In this document: positions 50,872 to 60,217 of the stretch, one piece after another | Layout: each line of letters opens with the position of its first letter | Numbering within the stretch: position 1 is the stretch's first letter | DNA from: Nitrosomonas sp. | GTDB taxonomy: Bacteria; Pseudomonadota; Gammaproteobacteria; Burkholderiales; Nitrosomonadaceae | Assembly (NCBI GenBank): GCA_016703745.1 | Contig: JADJBK010000006.1 | Span: 1,736,001-1,800,000, forward strand | Direction: 5' to 3' | DNA: 64,000 nt | Notes under the pieces: generated by a model | What the model saw: the letters and a program-made list of their open reading frames with translations, nothing else | Told to the model about the DNA's origin: nothing | Databases searched by the model: none | Made by a program: the position numbers and the translations under genes

Positions 50872-51824
50872 TGCCTTGCCGGACTATTTGCTATAAGCCC
50901 GGACGGTTTGTTTGTTCTCTATAGTTCAGCCCTTAGAATCTGTTCACAGTCTTTGTGGTAACTATACCAAGAAAGCAGGATGGGCGAACTGTGGGCTGGT
51001 GTTGAGCTTACGTTCACAATTTTTCTACAGCCGTCGGCATTTTTCTAACCATGCGAAAGCGTGTTTTACCATTGGGCGTTTCGGCATCATGGAAAACGTG
51101 TGCAATTGGCTGTGCCGAGCAATTTATACCGTTGCGCCCTACCCAGGTTTAAGTACCGTGGTGTCTGGATAATAGGTTTTTCCCATTTCACTAAAGCCTG
51201 CAGCACCGGACACAAATCTTTTCCTTTCTTTGTCAGTATATATTCGTGCCTTACCGGTTCTTGTTGATACGCTTGCCGCATAACAATGCCGGCAGTTTCC
51301 GGCTTTTTAACCGGTCTGCCAGTACATTGGTCGCTATTCCTTCCGGTGAAGTCGGCAGCTCTCGATAGCGCCTTCTACTCAATAACAGATCGCGGATAAT
51401 CAATAACGCCTATTTATCGCCGAGCTGAGCGAGTTTTACCCCGACTTGCCGAGTGCCTGATGCCGGGCGATACTTTGCTACATTGTTTACTCCTGTCCTC
51501 GGTGATATGAACGCCCCTTCCCGTTTTTCCGCACAAAAAACCTGTCAAGTACTTGTTATATTTTTCTCGGTGAATAATTACCAGAGTTTTAAGCTACATC
51601 ATTTTATTATTTTGCTTCACGAATTCTTCACATGGGGTGTGTTACTTTTTCGCGGGAAATCTTGGTTAACCGAGGTGAAGGCAAAGGCAAAGGCGTAGCT
51701 GCCAGAGTGAGCTAAATTGATTGAGTGGTAATCAGCTATGCTGGGGTCACAGAGTGGCATCTTTCGCTTATCACCAGTGTTGTTATGAATGCCAGCAAGT
51801 ATGTCTATTTAAGGAGAATTACGA
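50872..51824. other. Gene-poor stretch between creA and dabA
   Basis: This 953-bp stretch holds one recognisable feature, the hxlR pseudogene on the minus strand (about 51087-51490). Several short frames on either strand outside it lack ribosome-binding sites and family motifs. The dabA promoter must lie in the final 300 bp, which are AT-rich; AAGGAG at about 51811 serves dabA. Confidence 0.55.
51087..51490 (-). pseudogene. HxlR-family transcriptional regulator, degraded
   Basis: On the minus strand the pieces 'VKLAQLGDK', 'ALLIIRDLLLSRRRYREL', 'TSPEGIATNVLADRLKS' and then, in a shifted frame, 'EPVRHEYILTKKGKDLCPVL', 'QALVKW' form the winged-helix of an HxlR regulator (consensus: IGDKWALLIIRDL ... 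LTEKGRDL.PVL..L..W). A stop replaces the Trp after GDK and at least one frameshift separates the halves. The gene is a remnant; its former target cannot be told, though it stands upstream of the dab operon. Confidence 0.8.
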
Positions 51825-54380
51825 GTGCACTTAGAACAAACTTCTTTTGATGAACATAAGGTGCTGCATGATTTAAAGCACTATCTGCCCGCTCAGGCAC
51901 CATTAAAAGACTTCATTCATCACAATACGCTTCACACGTTTCAGCAACAGAAATTTCATGATGCATGCAGAACTGCAACGAAACTGTTTGGCTACAAGAC
52001 AAAGCTACAACTGGATGAATATCGTGCGCTTTATCAGTCGGGGCGGATTCGAAAGGATGTTCTCGAAAGGATCGTATCCGAAAGAGTGGGTAGAGATAAA
52101 ACGAATGATTGCATAAAAAAACTTGTTGAACATGATTATGACACTTATGTTTACCCAAGAATCGGGTTGTTGCGAGCAAATTGGGAGGCCGTATATCGTG
52201 TTGATCTTGACCAGCTGACCCATCCATTCCTATTCAGAATTTTATGTAACTATCTGGATCAGGGAATTTCGATCTGGGGATTTCCAATTGGTGATCAGGA
52301 CTTTCTCCAGGCTGTGCGTGAAATGGAGCAGGAAAGCAGGATCAGTTTTTTCAAGAAGCCCCGCGCGCGGGAGATATTACTTTCTGACGACTGCTCAATT
52401 AGCAGGCTACTACGTATTCTGGTCGGTGATGAGACATTGTATGAGCAGTATCTGTACGACCAGCAATTTGCGCATCCAGGATGGTCCGGAATGGTGGCGG
52501 TCGCAGAAGATCAGCCCCAGTTTTTCCTTAATCGAAAAAAAATAACCCTGCATGATCTAGTCGTTTTTGAATTGCTGCTGGAAATCGATTCGCTGGATGC
52601 GCAGTTTGGCGATATCTGGTCACCCATGGCCAGCAAGCTAACCAGCCGCGCAGAGCCGCTTTTCGCCGATGTGCCGCGAACGGAGCTCGATGAAGCCCTG
52701 GAGATATGGCATGATGCCTTCGAATGGTCTTATTACAACTCGGTATTGGCGGCCATTCAGCAACAGGACAAGCCGCAGGAAGAGCTCTCCGTAAATAAAA
52801 GCTTCCAGGCAATGTTCTGCCTGGATGACAGAGAATCTTCCTTGCGCAGCTACATCGAAAGACTGGATCCTGAATGTGAAACTTTTGGTATGCCAGGTTT
52901 TTTTGGAGTTGAGTTCTATTTCCAGCCAGAGCATGGAAAATTCCATATGAAGCTTTGTCCGGCACCTGTTACACCAAAATATCTGATCAAGGAAACCCAA
53001 ACGCAACATGCCAGGAAAAGTGAGCCCTTGCTATCCAACCTGTCACATACTATGTTCCGGGGCTGGCTAACTGCCCATACCTTGGGGATATATTCTGCCG
53101 TGAGGCTGGCTTTAAATTTCTTCTGGCCAACAACCTCGCCTGCCATGGCTTCTTCTGCCACGCACATGTACCAGCTCTCATCGCTAACCATTGAGAATAA
53201 AAATCCCGATGATGTTGAGAATGGCCTGCAAATTGGCTTTACGATCGATGAAATGGCAATTCGGCTGGAAAACCTGCTGAGAGGTATCGGAATCATCGAT
53301 CATTTCGCACCGATCTTCTATGTGTTTGGCCATGGTGCAAGCAGCGCCAATAATGCACATTATGCAGCTTATGATTGTGGGGCCTGCTCAGGCAGACCGG
53401 GTTCGGTAAATGCGCGCGTGATCTGTCATATTGCGAACCACCCCAAAGTCAGAGAGATCCTGCGTTCCAAGGGAATCAATATTCCGGATAGCACCCAGTT
53501 TGTTGGCGCATTGCATGACACAACTCGCGATGATGCCTCTTACTTTGACGAGAATGCCTTATCTCCAGAAAATCTGGAACGTCACCACAGGAATGTGCCC
53601 ATAATCGCTGGCGCACTGGATCTTAATTCTAAGGAGCGTTCACGGCGCTTGTTGTCAATCAATGTCAAAAATACGGCACAAAGTGTTCATGCGAGCACCC
53701 GCAGGCGCTCGATAGCCTTATTTGAACCCCGGCCTGAGTTAAACCATGCAACCAACGCAATTTGTGTTGTAGGAAGACGGTCATTGACCAGCAGGCTTTT
53801 TCTGGATCGCAGAGCATTCCTGAATTCCATTAACCACGCTATTGATCCAGATGGAAAGTATCTGCTTATGGTTATGCGGCCAGTAGCCCCCGTACTGGGG
53901 GGGATAAATCTCGAGTATTTTTTCTCGCGCATGGATAACCACAGAATGGGAGCAGGCACGAAGCTGCCATACAATATTATGGGGCTATTCGGTGTCGCCA
54001 ATGGTAGTGATGGCGACCTGCGGCCTGGCTTACCCAGCCAGATGATCGAAGTACATGATCCAGTCAGGTTGCTGGTTATCGTGGAACATTATCCTGAGGT
54101 TGTTTTGCGGTCCATTAACCAGGAACCCGCGACCTATGAGTTCTATATCAATGAATGGTTGCATATCGTGGCTGTTCACCCCGACACACGTGAAATTTTC
54201 CTGTTCAAAGACGGGGAATTCATTCCATTCAAACCGTTACCAGAAACTGTTGATACTATTTCTGATCCCACTCCAGTCATCGAATCCGCTTTCAGGGCAC
54301 CAACAACGCACATCGTTGATGCCACCAGAGAAAATATACCTGTTTATCTCGTCAAAAATAACAGCAAGGTGCTGAAATGA
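51825..54380 (+). CDS. dabA: Inorganic carbon pump subunit DabA (DUF2309)
   Basis: DabA is a zinc, beta-carbonic-anhydrase-like protein that with DabB converts CO2 to bicarbonate one-way, building the cell's inorganic carbon pool. The GTG at 51825 has AAGGAG upstream. In the 851-residue protein the predicted zinc and active-site residues are all present: Cys332 and Asp334 in 'AMFCLDDRESS', His503 in 'FGHGASSANN', Cys518 in 'DCGACSGRPG', with spacing like that of the characterised Halothiobacillus DabA (my recollection of the family). It overlaps dabB by 4 bp. Confidence 0.95.
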   Translation: MHLEQTSFDEHKVLHDLKHYLPAQAPLKDFIHHNTLHTFQQQKFHDACRTATKLFGYKTKLQLDEYRALYQSGRIRKDVLERIVSERVGRDKTNDCIKKLVEHDYDTYVYPRIGLLRANWEAVYRVDLDQLTHPFLFRILCNYLDQGISIWGFPIGDQDFLQAVREMEQESRISFFKKPRAREILLSDDCSISRLLRILVGDETLYEQYLYDQQFAHPGWSGMVAVAEDQPQFFLNRKKITLHDLVVFELLLEIDSLDAQFGDIWSPMASKLTSRAEPLFADVPRTELDEALEIWHDAFEWSYYNSVLAAIQQQDKPQEELSVNKSFQAMFCLDDRESSLRSYIERLDPECETFGMPGFFGVEFYFQPEHGKFHMKLCPAPVTPKYLIKETQTQHARKSEPLLSNLSHTMFRGWLTAHTLGIYSAVRLALNFFWPTTSPAMASSATHMYQLSSLTIENKNPDDVENGLQIGFTIDEMAIRLENLLRGIGIIDHFAPIFYVFGHGASSANNAHYAAYDCGACSGRPGSVNARVICHIANHPKVREILRSKGINIPDSTQFVGALHDTTRDDASYFDENALSPENLERHHRNVPIIAGALDLNSKERSRRLLSINVKNTAQSVHASTRRRSIALFEPRPELNHATNAICVVGRRSLTSRLFLDRRAFLNSINHAIDPDGKYLLMVMRPVAPVLGGINLEYFFSRMDNHRMGAGTKLPYNIMGLFGVANGSDGDLRPGLPSQMIEVHDPVRLLVIVEHYPEVVLRSINQEPATYEFYINEWLHIVAVHPDTREIFLFKDGEFIPFKPLPETVDTISDPTPVIESAFRAPTTHIVDATRENIPVYLVKNNSKVLK

Positions 54381-56260
54381 CTATTTTGTTTTCCCAATTA
54401 CTCCAATACCTGATTTATATCCCACTGATTGGATTTCTGCTCAGTCTGTTTTTACCTGCTAACAGAGAGCGTCCTGTTGCCTGGGTTTCGTTGCTTACTA
54501 TTGGTTTTCACTTAATTTGTGTTTGGTTACTTGTTGCTTACTGGATACTATCCGATCATTTCCATACGCATCAGGTTACGGTATATTCTTTATATAACTC
54601 CCCTACCTATCAGTTTGATATTTCACTTTATTTCGATAAGGTGACCGCTGTGTTCATGCTCATAGGTTCGCTGTTGATTTTTCTGGTGACCTTGTACTGT
54701 CAGCATTATCTGCATCGTGATCAAGGATACAAACGATTTTTCAATACGTTACTGTTATTTTATCTGGGTTATAACATTGTTATATTTTCAGGAAATTTTG
54801 AAACCTTGTTTTTGGGCTGGGAAATACTGGGAATTTGCTCATTTTTATTGATCGGGTTTTATCGTGAGCGCTTTTTGCCGGTAAAAAATGCGTTAAAGGT
54901 ATTTACCGTATTTAGGGTGGCGGACATGGGGCTCTTGTTTGCCATCTGGTTAAGCCATCATCTATGGCACAAGAACATCACCTTCTCAGAATTGCTGGAT
55001 AGTCATCTGGTATGGACACAGTTACATGAACATACGACTATGGGCATTATGATTTCACTGATGATTTTGCTAGCCGCAGCCGTAAAATCAGGACAACTTC
55101 CTTTTACCGCATGGATACCACGCGCCATGGAAGGACCCACGCCCTCCAGTGCTATTTTTTATGGCTCACTTTCGATACATCTTGGCGTGTTTCTGCTGCT
55201 AAGAACCTATCCATTTTGGGAACACTTGCCCTTCATCGTGGCGCTGGTTGCAATAACAGGTTTAGCCACCAGCATAGTTGCCACATTAATTGCACGCGTA
55301 CAGTCGTCGATTAAAACCCAAATTGCTTATTCTTCTGCTGCCCAGATCGGCATTATCTTCATTGAGGTGGCATTCGGTTTATATGATGTGGCGTTGATTC
55401 ATTTGACCGGAAATGCGTTGCTCAGAACCTACCAGATTCTGATTGCGCCTTCGGTCGTGGCTTATTTGATTCGTGAGCAGTTTTTCAATTTTGTTCCACG
55501 ACACTATGTTGATAAAAATGAAACTATGCGGAAGATTAAATATTCTCTTTATATATTGGCCGTCAAGGAATTTCATCTGGACTCGGTCATGTACGTCATC
55601 CTTTGGAACCCGATGAAATGGATAGGCAGAAAACTCGATCATGTTCGCGAAAATACTGTGTACAACTTTATATTGACGAGCACATTTATTGGCGTCTTCT
55701 GTCTTTTTGCAAAAAACTGGATTCCTGATTCGCTTTATGAGCAGCTTCCGACTTTCTTTGCATTTATTGGTTTGCTGATGGTATTACGTTCCTTTACGGA
55801 AAGGAAAAATGCGAAATTCAGCTGGGTGCTGATCATTGTTTATCATCTATGGATTGCCCTGGCCGTCACTTTCTATGAAGAAGCCAGGTTTGTCGAGTTG
55901 GTAATTTATCTGGGTGGGATATTACTTTCTGGGATAGTCGGCTATGCCACGCTGAACAGATTGCAAGGACTCGAAGGAAAAATAAATTGGAATGATTTTC
56001 AGGGGCATGTCTACGAGCATCCCAAACTGGCGCTACTTTTCTTTCTGTCTTGTCTGGGATTGATGTTGTTCCCGATATCACCATCGTTTCTCGGAGTTGA
56101 TTTGGTGTTTACCTATATCCATACAGATCAAACCGATTTTGCCATTATTCTTGCCTTGAGTTATATCCTGGTCGGGTTATCAGTAATCAGAATGTATTCA
56201 CGTATTTTTCTGGGGCCACACATTAAAACCAATCATGAAATTCCCAATCGCGCTACTTGA
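54377..56260 (+). CDS. dabB: Inorganic carbon pump subunit DabB (NuoL-like)
   Basis: DabB is a membrane subunit of the NADH dehydrogenase/Mrp antiporter family, thought to supply proton or cation flux to DabA. The 627-residue protein has about 13-15 membrane helices, with 'FETLFLGWEILGICSFLLIG' (about 141-160), 'AAVKSGQLPFTAWIPRAMEG' and 'PTPSSAIFYGSLSIHLGVFL' (about 234-273), conserved core motifs of NuoL. Its start overlaps dabA by 4 bp. sulP follows 63 bp later. Confidence 0.94.
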   Translation: MTILFSQLLQYLIYIPLIGFLLSLFLPANRERPVAWVSLLTIGFHLICVWLLVAYWILSDHFHTHQVTVYSLYNSPTYQFDISLYFDKVTAVFMLIGSLLIFLVTLYCQHYLHRDQGYKRFFNTLLLFYLGYNIVIFSGNFETLFLGWEILGICSFLLIGFYRERFLPVKNALKVFTVFRVADMGLLFAIWLSHHLWHKNITFSELLDSHLVWTQLHEHTTMGIMISLMILLAAAVKSGQLPFTAWIPRAMEGPTPSSAIFYGSLSIHLGVFLLLRTYPFWEHLPFIVALVAITGLATSIVATLIARVQSSIKTQIAYSSAAQIGIIFIEVAFGLYDVALIHLTGNALLRTYQILIAPSVVAYLIREQFFNFVPRHYVDKNETMRKIKYSLYILAVKEFHLDSVMYVILWNPMKWIGRKLDHVRENTVYNFILTSTFIGVFCLFAKNWIPDSLYEQLPTFFAFIGLLMVLRSFTERKNAKFSWVLIIVYHLWIALAVTFYEEARFVELVIYLGGILLSGIVGYATLNRLQGLEGKINWNDFQGHVYEHPKLALLFFLSCLGLMLFPISPSFLGVDLVFTYIHTDQTDFAIILALSYILVGLSVIRMYSRIFLGPHIKTNHEIPNRAT

Positions 56261-56323
56261 TCAACCGCAGCATTTTTTAGTACTTGCTTCACAACTCTAT
56301 TTATACAACGGGGAAAAAATTAA

Positions 56324-57916
56324 ATGAACTCACCTCATCAAGACATACCAAAAGATGGCTTATCTGGCTTAAAGGAAAATTTAAGAACTGATGCTGTTGC
56401 CGGTTTTCTGGTCTTTTTACTGGCGCTGCCATTGAGTCTGGGTATTGCCAAGGCGGGAGAATTTCCGCCTGCAATGGGAGTGCTGACTGCCATGATTGGC
56501 GGTATGCTAGTAGCACTGTTTGCTGGTTCCGCTCTGACCATCAAGGGGCCGGCGGCAGGATTGATCACGATTGTTGCAGGTTGTGTACTGGCATTTGGTG
56601 GGGGGGAAGAAGGCTGGCGGATGGCACTGGGCGTGATGGTCGTGGCTGGTGCGCTGCAGGTCGTGATTGGTTTCCTGAAAGCAGGCTCGCTCAGTGATTT
56701 CTTTCCGCATTCGGCTGTACACGGCATGCTGGCGGCGATAGGATTAATCATCATTTCCAAACAGATCCATATTCTGCTTGGAATTAATCCTGCCGATCTG
56801 GCCGGCATGAAACCGCTTGATCTTTACGCGGCGATACCCAGTTCTATCAGTAATGCCAATATCACTATTGCGGCAATTGGACTCATCAGTCTCGCGATCA
56901 TGTTTATCATGCCCAAAATCAGTCATCCCCTTGCCAAGAAAGTTCCTGCTCCGATGATTGTGTTGCTGCTCGCCATACCGGCGGCATTGTTGCTTGACTT
57001 CAAATCAACCCAGGATGCGCACGCGCTGGTTGAAATTGGTGATTTCTGGGGTGTGATCGGCTTTAATCCCGACTTTTCCGGAATCGGTACTGCGGTCTTC
57101 TGGAAATATGTATTGATGTTTCTGATCATCGGTAGTCTGGAATCCTGTCTGACAGTCAAGGCAATCGACAATCTCGATCCATGGAAGCGGCAGTCCAATT
57201 TCAACAAGGATCTGATTGCGGTAGGGGCCGGTAATACCCTGGCTGCGATGCTGGGTGGATCACCGGCTATTTCAGAAGTTGCCCGTAGCTCAGCTAATGT
57301 AGGGTTTGGCGCACGTACCCGCTGGTCCAATTTTTTCCACGGTTTTTTCCTGTTTATTGCCATGCTGTTAATGATTCCGGTCATTGAGTTGATTCCCAAT
57401 GCAGCATTGGCGGCGATGCTGGTATTTGTCGGATTTCGACTGGCGCACCCACATGAGTTTTTCAAAACCTACAAAATTGGTAGTGAGCAGCTGACTATTT
57501 TCGTGGTAACGATCCTTGTCACGATCGCTACCGATCTGCTGATGGGCGTAGCTTCCGGTATTCTGACGAAGTTTGTGTTTCATATCGTCAATGGTGCCAA
57601 AATTGGCAATTTGTTCAAGGCTCATTTTGAGTTGAATAAAGATGATGCCGGAAAGTATTTATTGACAATCAAAGATGCGGCTATTTTCTCGAATTTGATC
57701 GGTTTTAAAAAAGCTTTCCATCAAATCGAGAAAGGTAAGGAGGTTGTTATTGATTTTCAGCAGGCAACCCTGGTTGACCATACTTTCATGGAGTTCCTGG
57801 AACACTTTGAGACGGAGCACGTTCGCCATGGCGGTATAGTTGATGTGAGAGGATTCGAGTATTTTGACAGGTTCTCCGATCATCCCTTATCCGGTAGAAA
57901 AATCAAAAAAACCTGA
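56324..57916 (+). CDS. SulP-family anion (probable bicarbonate) transporter
   Basis: The 530-residue protein has a SulP transport domain ('DAVAGFLVFLLALPLSLGIA' near 24-43, 'TIKGPAAGLITIVAG', 'GNTLAAMLGGSPAISEVARS', 'NAALAAMLVFVGFRLAHPHE') and a C-terminal STAS domain (about 430-520, 'EVVIDFQQATLVDHTFMEFL'). SulP carriers move sulphate or bicarbonate, often with Na+. Position directly behind dabAB suggests bicarbonate. The ATG at 56324 is preceded by a weak 'GGGGAAAAAATTAA'. Confidence 0.92.
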   Translation: MNSPHQDIPKDGLSGLKENLRTDAVAGFLVFLLALPLSLGIAKAGEFPPAMGVLTAMIGGMLVALFAGSALTIKGPAAGLITIVAGCVLAFGGGEEGWRMALGVMVVAGALQVVIGFLKAGSLSDFFPHSAVHGMLAAIGLIIISKQIHILLGINPADLAGMKPLDLYAAIPSSISNANITIAAIGLISLAIMFIMPKISHPLAKKVPAPMIVLLLAIPAALLLDFKSTQDAHALVEIGDFWGVIGFNPDFSGIGTAVFWKYVLMFLIIGSLESCLTVKAIDNLDPWKRQSNFNKDLIAVGAGNTLAAMLGGSPAISEVARSSANVGFGARTRWSNFFHGFFLFIAMLLMIPVIELIPNAALAAMLVFVGFRLAHPHEFFKTYKIGSEQLTIFVVTILVTIATDLLMGVASGILTKFVFHIVNGAKIGNLFKAHFELNKDDAGKYLLTIKDAAIFSNLIGFKKAFHQIEKGKEVVIDFQQATLVDHTFMEFLEHFETEHVRHGGIVDVRGFEYFDRFSDHPLSGRKIKKT

Positions 57917-57938
57917 TCAAGGCGCTCTGCAGCTCAAT

Positions 57939-59246
57939 CTATTCCACAACCAGCAACGGGCTGGTTGTGGAATTCTGCTCTTGGAGCAGGATCTGGAATG
58001 TTGTACCGTGACCGGGTTCAGAGATCACCCTGATCTTCCAGTTATAATAATCGCAGATGCGTTTGACGATAACCAGTCCGATTCCGAAACCCTCTCCCGT
58101 CTTTGCTCCCCGAAAAAAACGTTCAAACAGAAACGGTACAAACTCCGGTTCGATGCCGATGCCTGAATCGCCAATCGACAGGATATTTTTTTCAAAGGTT
58201 ACGCGAATAAAACCTTTTTCCGTGTATTGCACGGCATTGCGCAGCAAGTTAAGCAGCACGGTATAGATTGCCTGGCGATTCAGAATAAGCGTCATGTCGG
58301 GAGCGATATCCACATCAAACAGTATTTTCTTGTTTTTGATATCCTGAGCGAATAGCTCTACTGCATCATAGACGCATTCAGAAATCGCCACCGGCTCCAT
58401 GGCTCCCAGGGCTTGTTCGCGCGCAAGAAATAAGAGTGACTGGATCTGCTCACCCATTCTTCTGGAGGCGGTTTCGATCTGTTTGACTCGTGCAATAGTC
58501 TTTTCTGATATATTGGGATCGGTCAGAATCAATTCACAGCCCGTCAAAATGGCGGTAATAGGTGTGCGTAATTCATGGCTGATATTGCCAGTAAATTCCT
58601 GTTCGCGACGCAGTGTTTCTGTCAGGCGATTTTGGTAATGCTTGAGCGCACGCGCAAGCTTGATAATCTCTTCACCATGCTCTGGTTTGATTCTAATGAA
58701 TTCTTTTCCATTACTGGTAGCGAGACTTTCTATTTGTTCGACTAGATCCGTCATTTGTTTGGTGAGCACCCCGGATAACAAGTAGCCAAACAAGAAGGTG
58801 GGTATCAGAATAGCAATCAACGAAAAAATAATCTGTGTCATAAATTCTCGTTGACGTATTTCATGCAGGTTGATGTTATAAGCAATCAAAAACTTAACAT
58901 CATTGATGAAACGCACTGACACGCGAAGCTCTTCACTGTTCAGATATACCACATGATGGAAACTATTCAGGCCACGGAGATATTCGGGCAGATTTTGTTC
59001 TTCAGTAAGGTCATGAATGATGTAGCTGCGCAGATTAGAGCTCACGCCAGAGGAAAAACCCATACTTTCCTGGTAGTAGCGCGTCAGATGGTTCATTTCC
59101 ATTTCCATCACCTGTCTGATATGGTCTTCTTCTATTTCCTGTGAGGAAAGGTATAACCTGATACCAAACAACCCAACAATGATCAGGCTGAATACCGTAA
59201 TCGTAAATGCAATGCGTAAGCGGAGATTATGCTTGATTCTGAGCAC
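57939..59246 (-). CDS. Two-component sensor histidine kinase
   Basis: The 435-residue protein has helix 1 (about 10-30), a periplasmic loop (about 31-135), helix 2 (about 138-160), HAMP, HisKA with 'GNISHELRTPITAILTGCEL' (about 224-243) and HATPase with 'LLNLLRNAVQYTEKGFIRV' and 'GFGIGLVIVKRICDYY'. It overlaps the response regulator by 20 bp and converges with sulP, 22 bp apart. A CCACAACCAG / CTGGTTGTGG hairpin (57944-57970) lies within its last codons. The stimulus is unknown; the periplasmic loop has no recognised sensor fold. Confidence 0.93.
   Translation of the reverse strand: MLRIKHNLRLRIAFTITVFSLIIVGLFGIRLYLSSQEIEEDHIRQVMEMEMNHLTRYYQESMGFSSGVSSNLRSYIIHDLTEEQNLPEYLRGLNSFHHVVYLNSEELRVSVRFINDVKFLIAYNINLHEIRQREFMTQIIFSLIAILIPTFLFGYLLSGVLTKQMTDLVEQIESLATSNGKEFIRIKPEHGEEIIKLARALKHYQNRLTETLRREQEFTGNISHELRTPITAILTGCELILTDPNISEKTIARVKQIETASRRMGEQIQSLLFLAREQALGAMEPVAISECVYDAVELFAQDIKNKKILFDVDIAPDMTLILNRQAIYTVLLNLLRNAVQYTEKGFIRVTFEKNILSIGDSGIGIEPEFVPFLFERFFRGAKTGEGFGIGLVIVKRICDYYNWKIRVISEPGHGTTFQILLQEQNSTTSPLLVVE
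57944..57970. terminator. Hairpin between convergent sulP and kinase genes
   Basis: A perfect 10-bp stem, CCACAACCAG / CTGGTTGTGG, with a 7-nt loop lies 28 bp after the sulP stop and overlaps the last codons of the converging kinase gene. It has no T-run, so it may be a Rho-assisted stop or mRNA 3' end. Confidence 0.5.
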
Positions 59247-59919
59247 GAGCGTCCGTCAGGCAATATCCTAGACCATGTATGGTTTCAATTGGATCATATC
59301 CACCCGCTTGAACTAGCGCCCGACGTAATATATGCATATGGCTGCGAAGGGTATCACTCGTACTTTGTTCTTCTTCCCATGCTTCCAGCTCCAACTCCTT
59401 TCGACTATAGATTCGGCCTGGTTCATTCATTAGCATTACCAGCAGACGCATACATTTCGGCGGCAGTTTGATCTGTTTACCTGTAAAGGTAACGGTCATG
59501 GTGCGGGGATTAAAGCAAAGTGCCCCGGCTTCAACCACGCGGTGGGTAACTTTGCCCTTATAGCGTTTGTGCATGGCTTCCAGTCGCGCTTCGACTTCTC
59601 TTAGCGCAAAAGGCTTAACCAGATAGTCATCCGCACCGCTATCAAATCCGGATAATTTATCTGCCAGGGTGTCACGTGCTGTCAGCATTAGAATCGGCTT
59701 GTCAATCAGCAATTCATTCCGTAGCTTGCGACATAACTGCAGGCCGTCCATATTTGGCAAACCCAAGTCAAGCAAAATAATATCAAACGACTCGGTAATC
59801 GCCAGATACAAGCCATTTTTACCGTCTACCGCCACATCTACTATGTGCCCTTTTGATTCCAGGAATTCGTAGATATTGGTAGCAATGATGTCATCATCTT
59901 CAATGATCAAAATACGCAT
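59227..59919 (-). CDS. OmpR-family response regulator
   Basis: The 230-residue protein has a receiver (acidic 'IIEDDD', phospho-Asp in 'DIILLDLGLPNMDG', 'LTARD', Lys in 'DDYLVKPFAL') and a winged-helix DNA-binding domain ('LPPKCMRLLVMLMNEPGRIY', 'TSDTLRSHMHILRRAL', 'IETIHGLGYCL'). It pairs with the kinase behind it by a 20-bp gene overlap. Lying between sulP and the Rh channel, it may control one or both; no binding site is visible. Confidence 0.94.
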   Translation of the reverse strand: MRILIIEDDDIIATNIYEFLESKGHIVDVAVDGKNGLYLAITESFDIILLDLGLPNMDGLQLCRKLRNELLIDKPILMLTARDTLADKLSGFDSGADDYLVKPFALREVEARLEAMHKRYKGKVTHRVVEAGALCFNPRTMTVTFTGKQIKLPPKCMRLLVMLMNEPGRIYSRKELELEAWEEEQSTSDTLRSHMHILRRALVQAGGYDPIETIHGLGYCLTDARAQNQA

Positions 59920-60093
59920 GGAAACTTCGTGTAATCCTCAACAAAGCCAAAATAACTGGTCAACTTCTTATCTTTATTTTATCAACATCGATTCTAGCTT
60001 ATCGGATTAACAGACTTCAAGTGAACATTTTGTAACCCTGTTCATCGTTAATTGAGTCGATAAAACGCCAATCAGGATGCAAAACGGTTTAGA

Positions 60094-60132
60094 GAGCATG
60101 ACCGGAGGGGGATTCCGGTATCCATGATGCTC
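60094..60132 (-). terminator. Hairpin downstream of the Rh channel gene
   Basis: GAGCAT ... ATGCTC encloses an inner ACCGGA / TCCGGT stem, a strong two-part hairpin about 85 bp past the stop of the leftward Rh gene. The following T-run is weak. It is the only structure I see in the 298-bp gap between the response regulator and the Rh gene. Confidence 0.45.
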
Positions 60133-60217
60133 AAGCAGGAGGCTTTCTGGCGAGGAAATGGCCCGGACGCTTCGATCAATCATGCAAACGTCCAGGCAGA
60201 GGGTTTTACTATAGCAT

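Noticed and set aside
57939..59919. Assigning the kinase/regulator pair as CusRS and as the regulator of the metal locus
   Set aside because: It is 50 kb away and its sensor loop has no recognised copper motif; half-site likeness of the operator alone is too weak.
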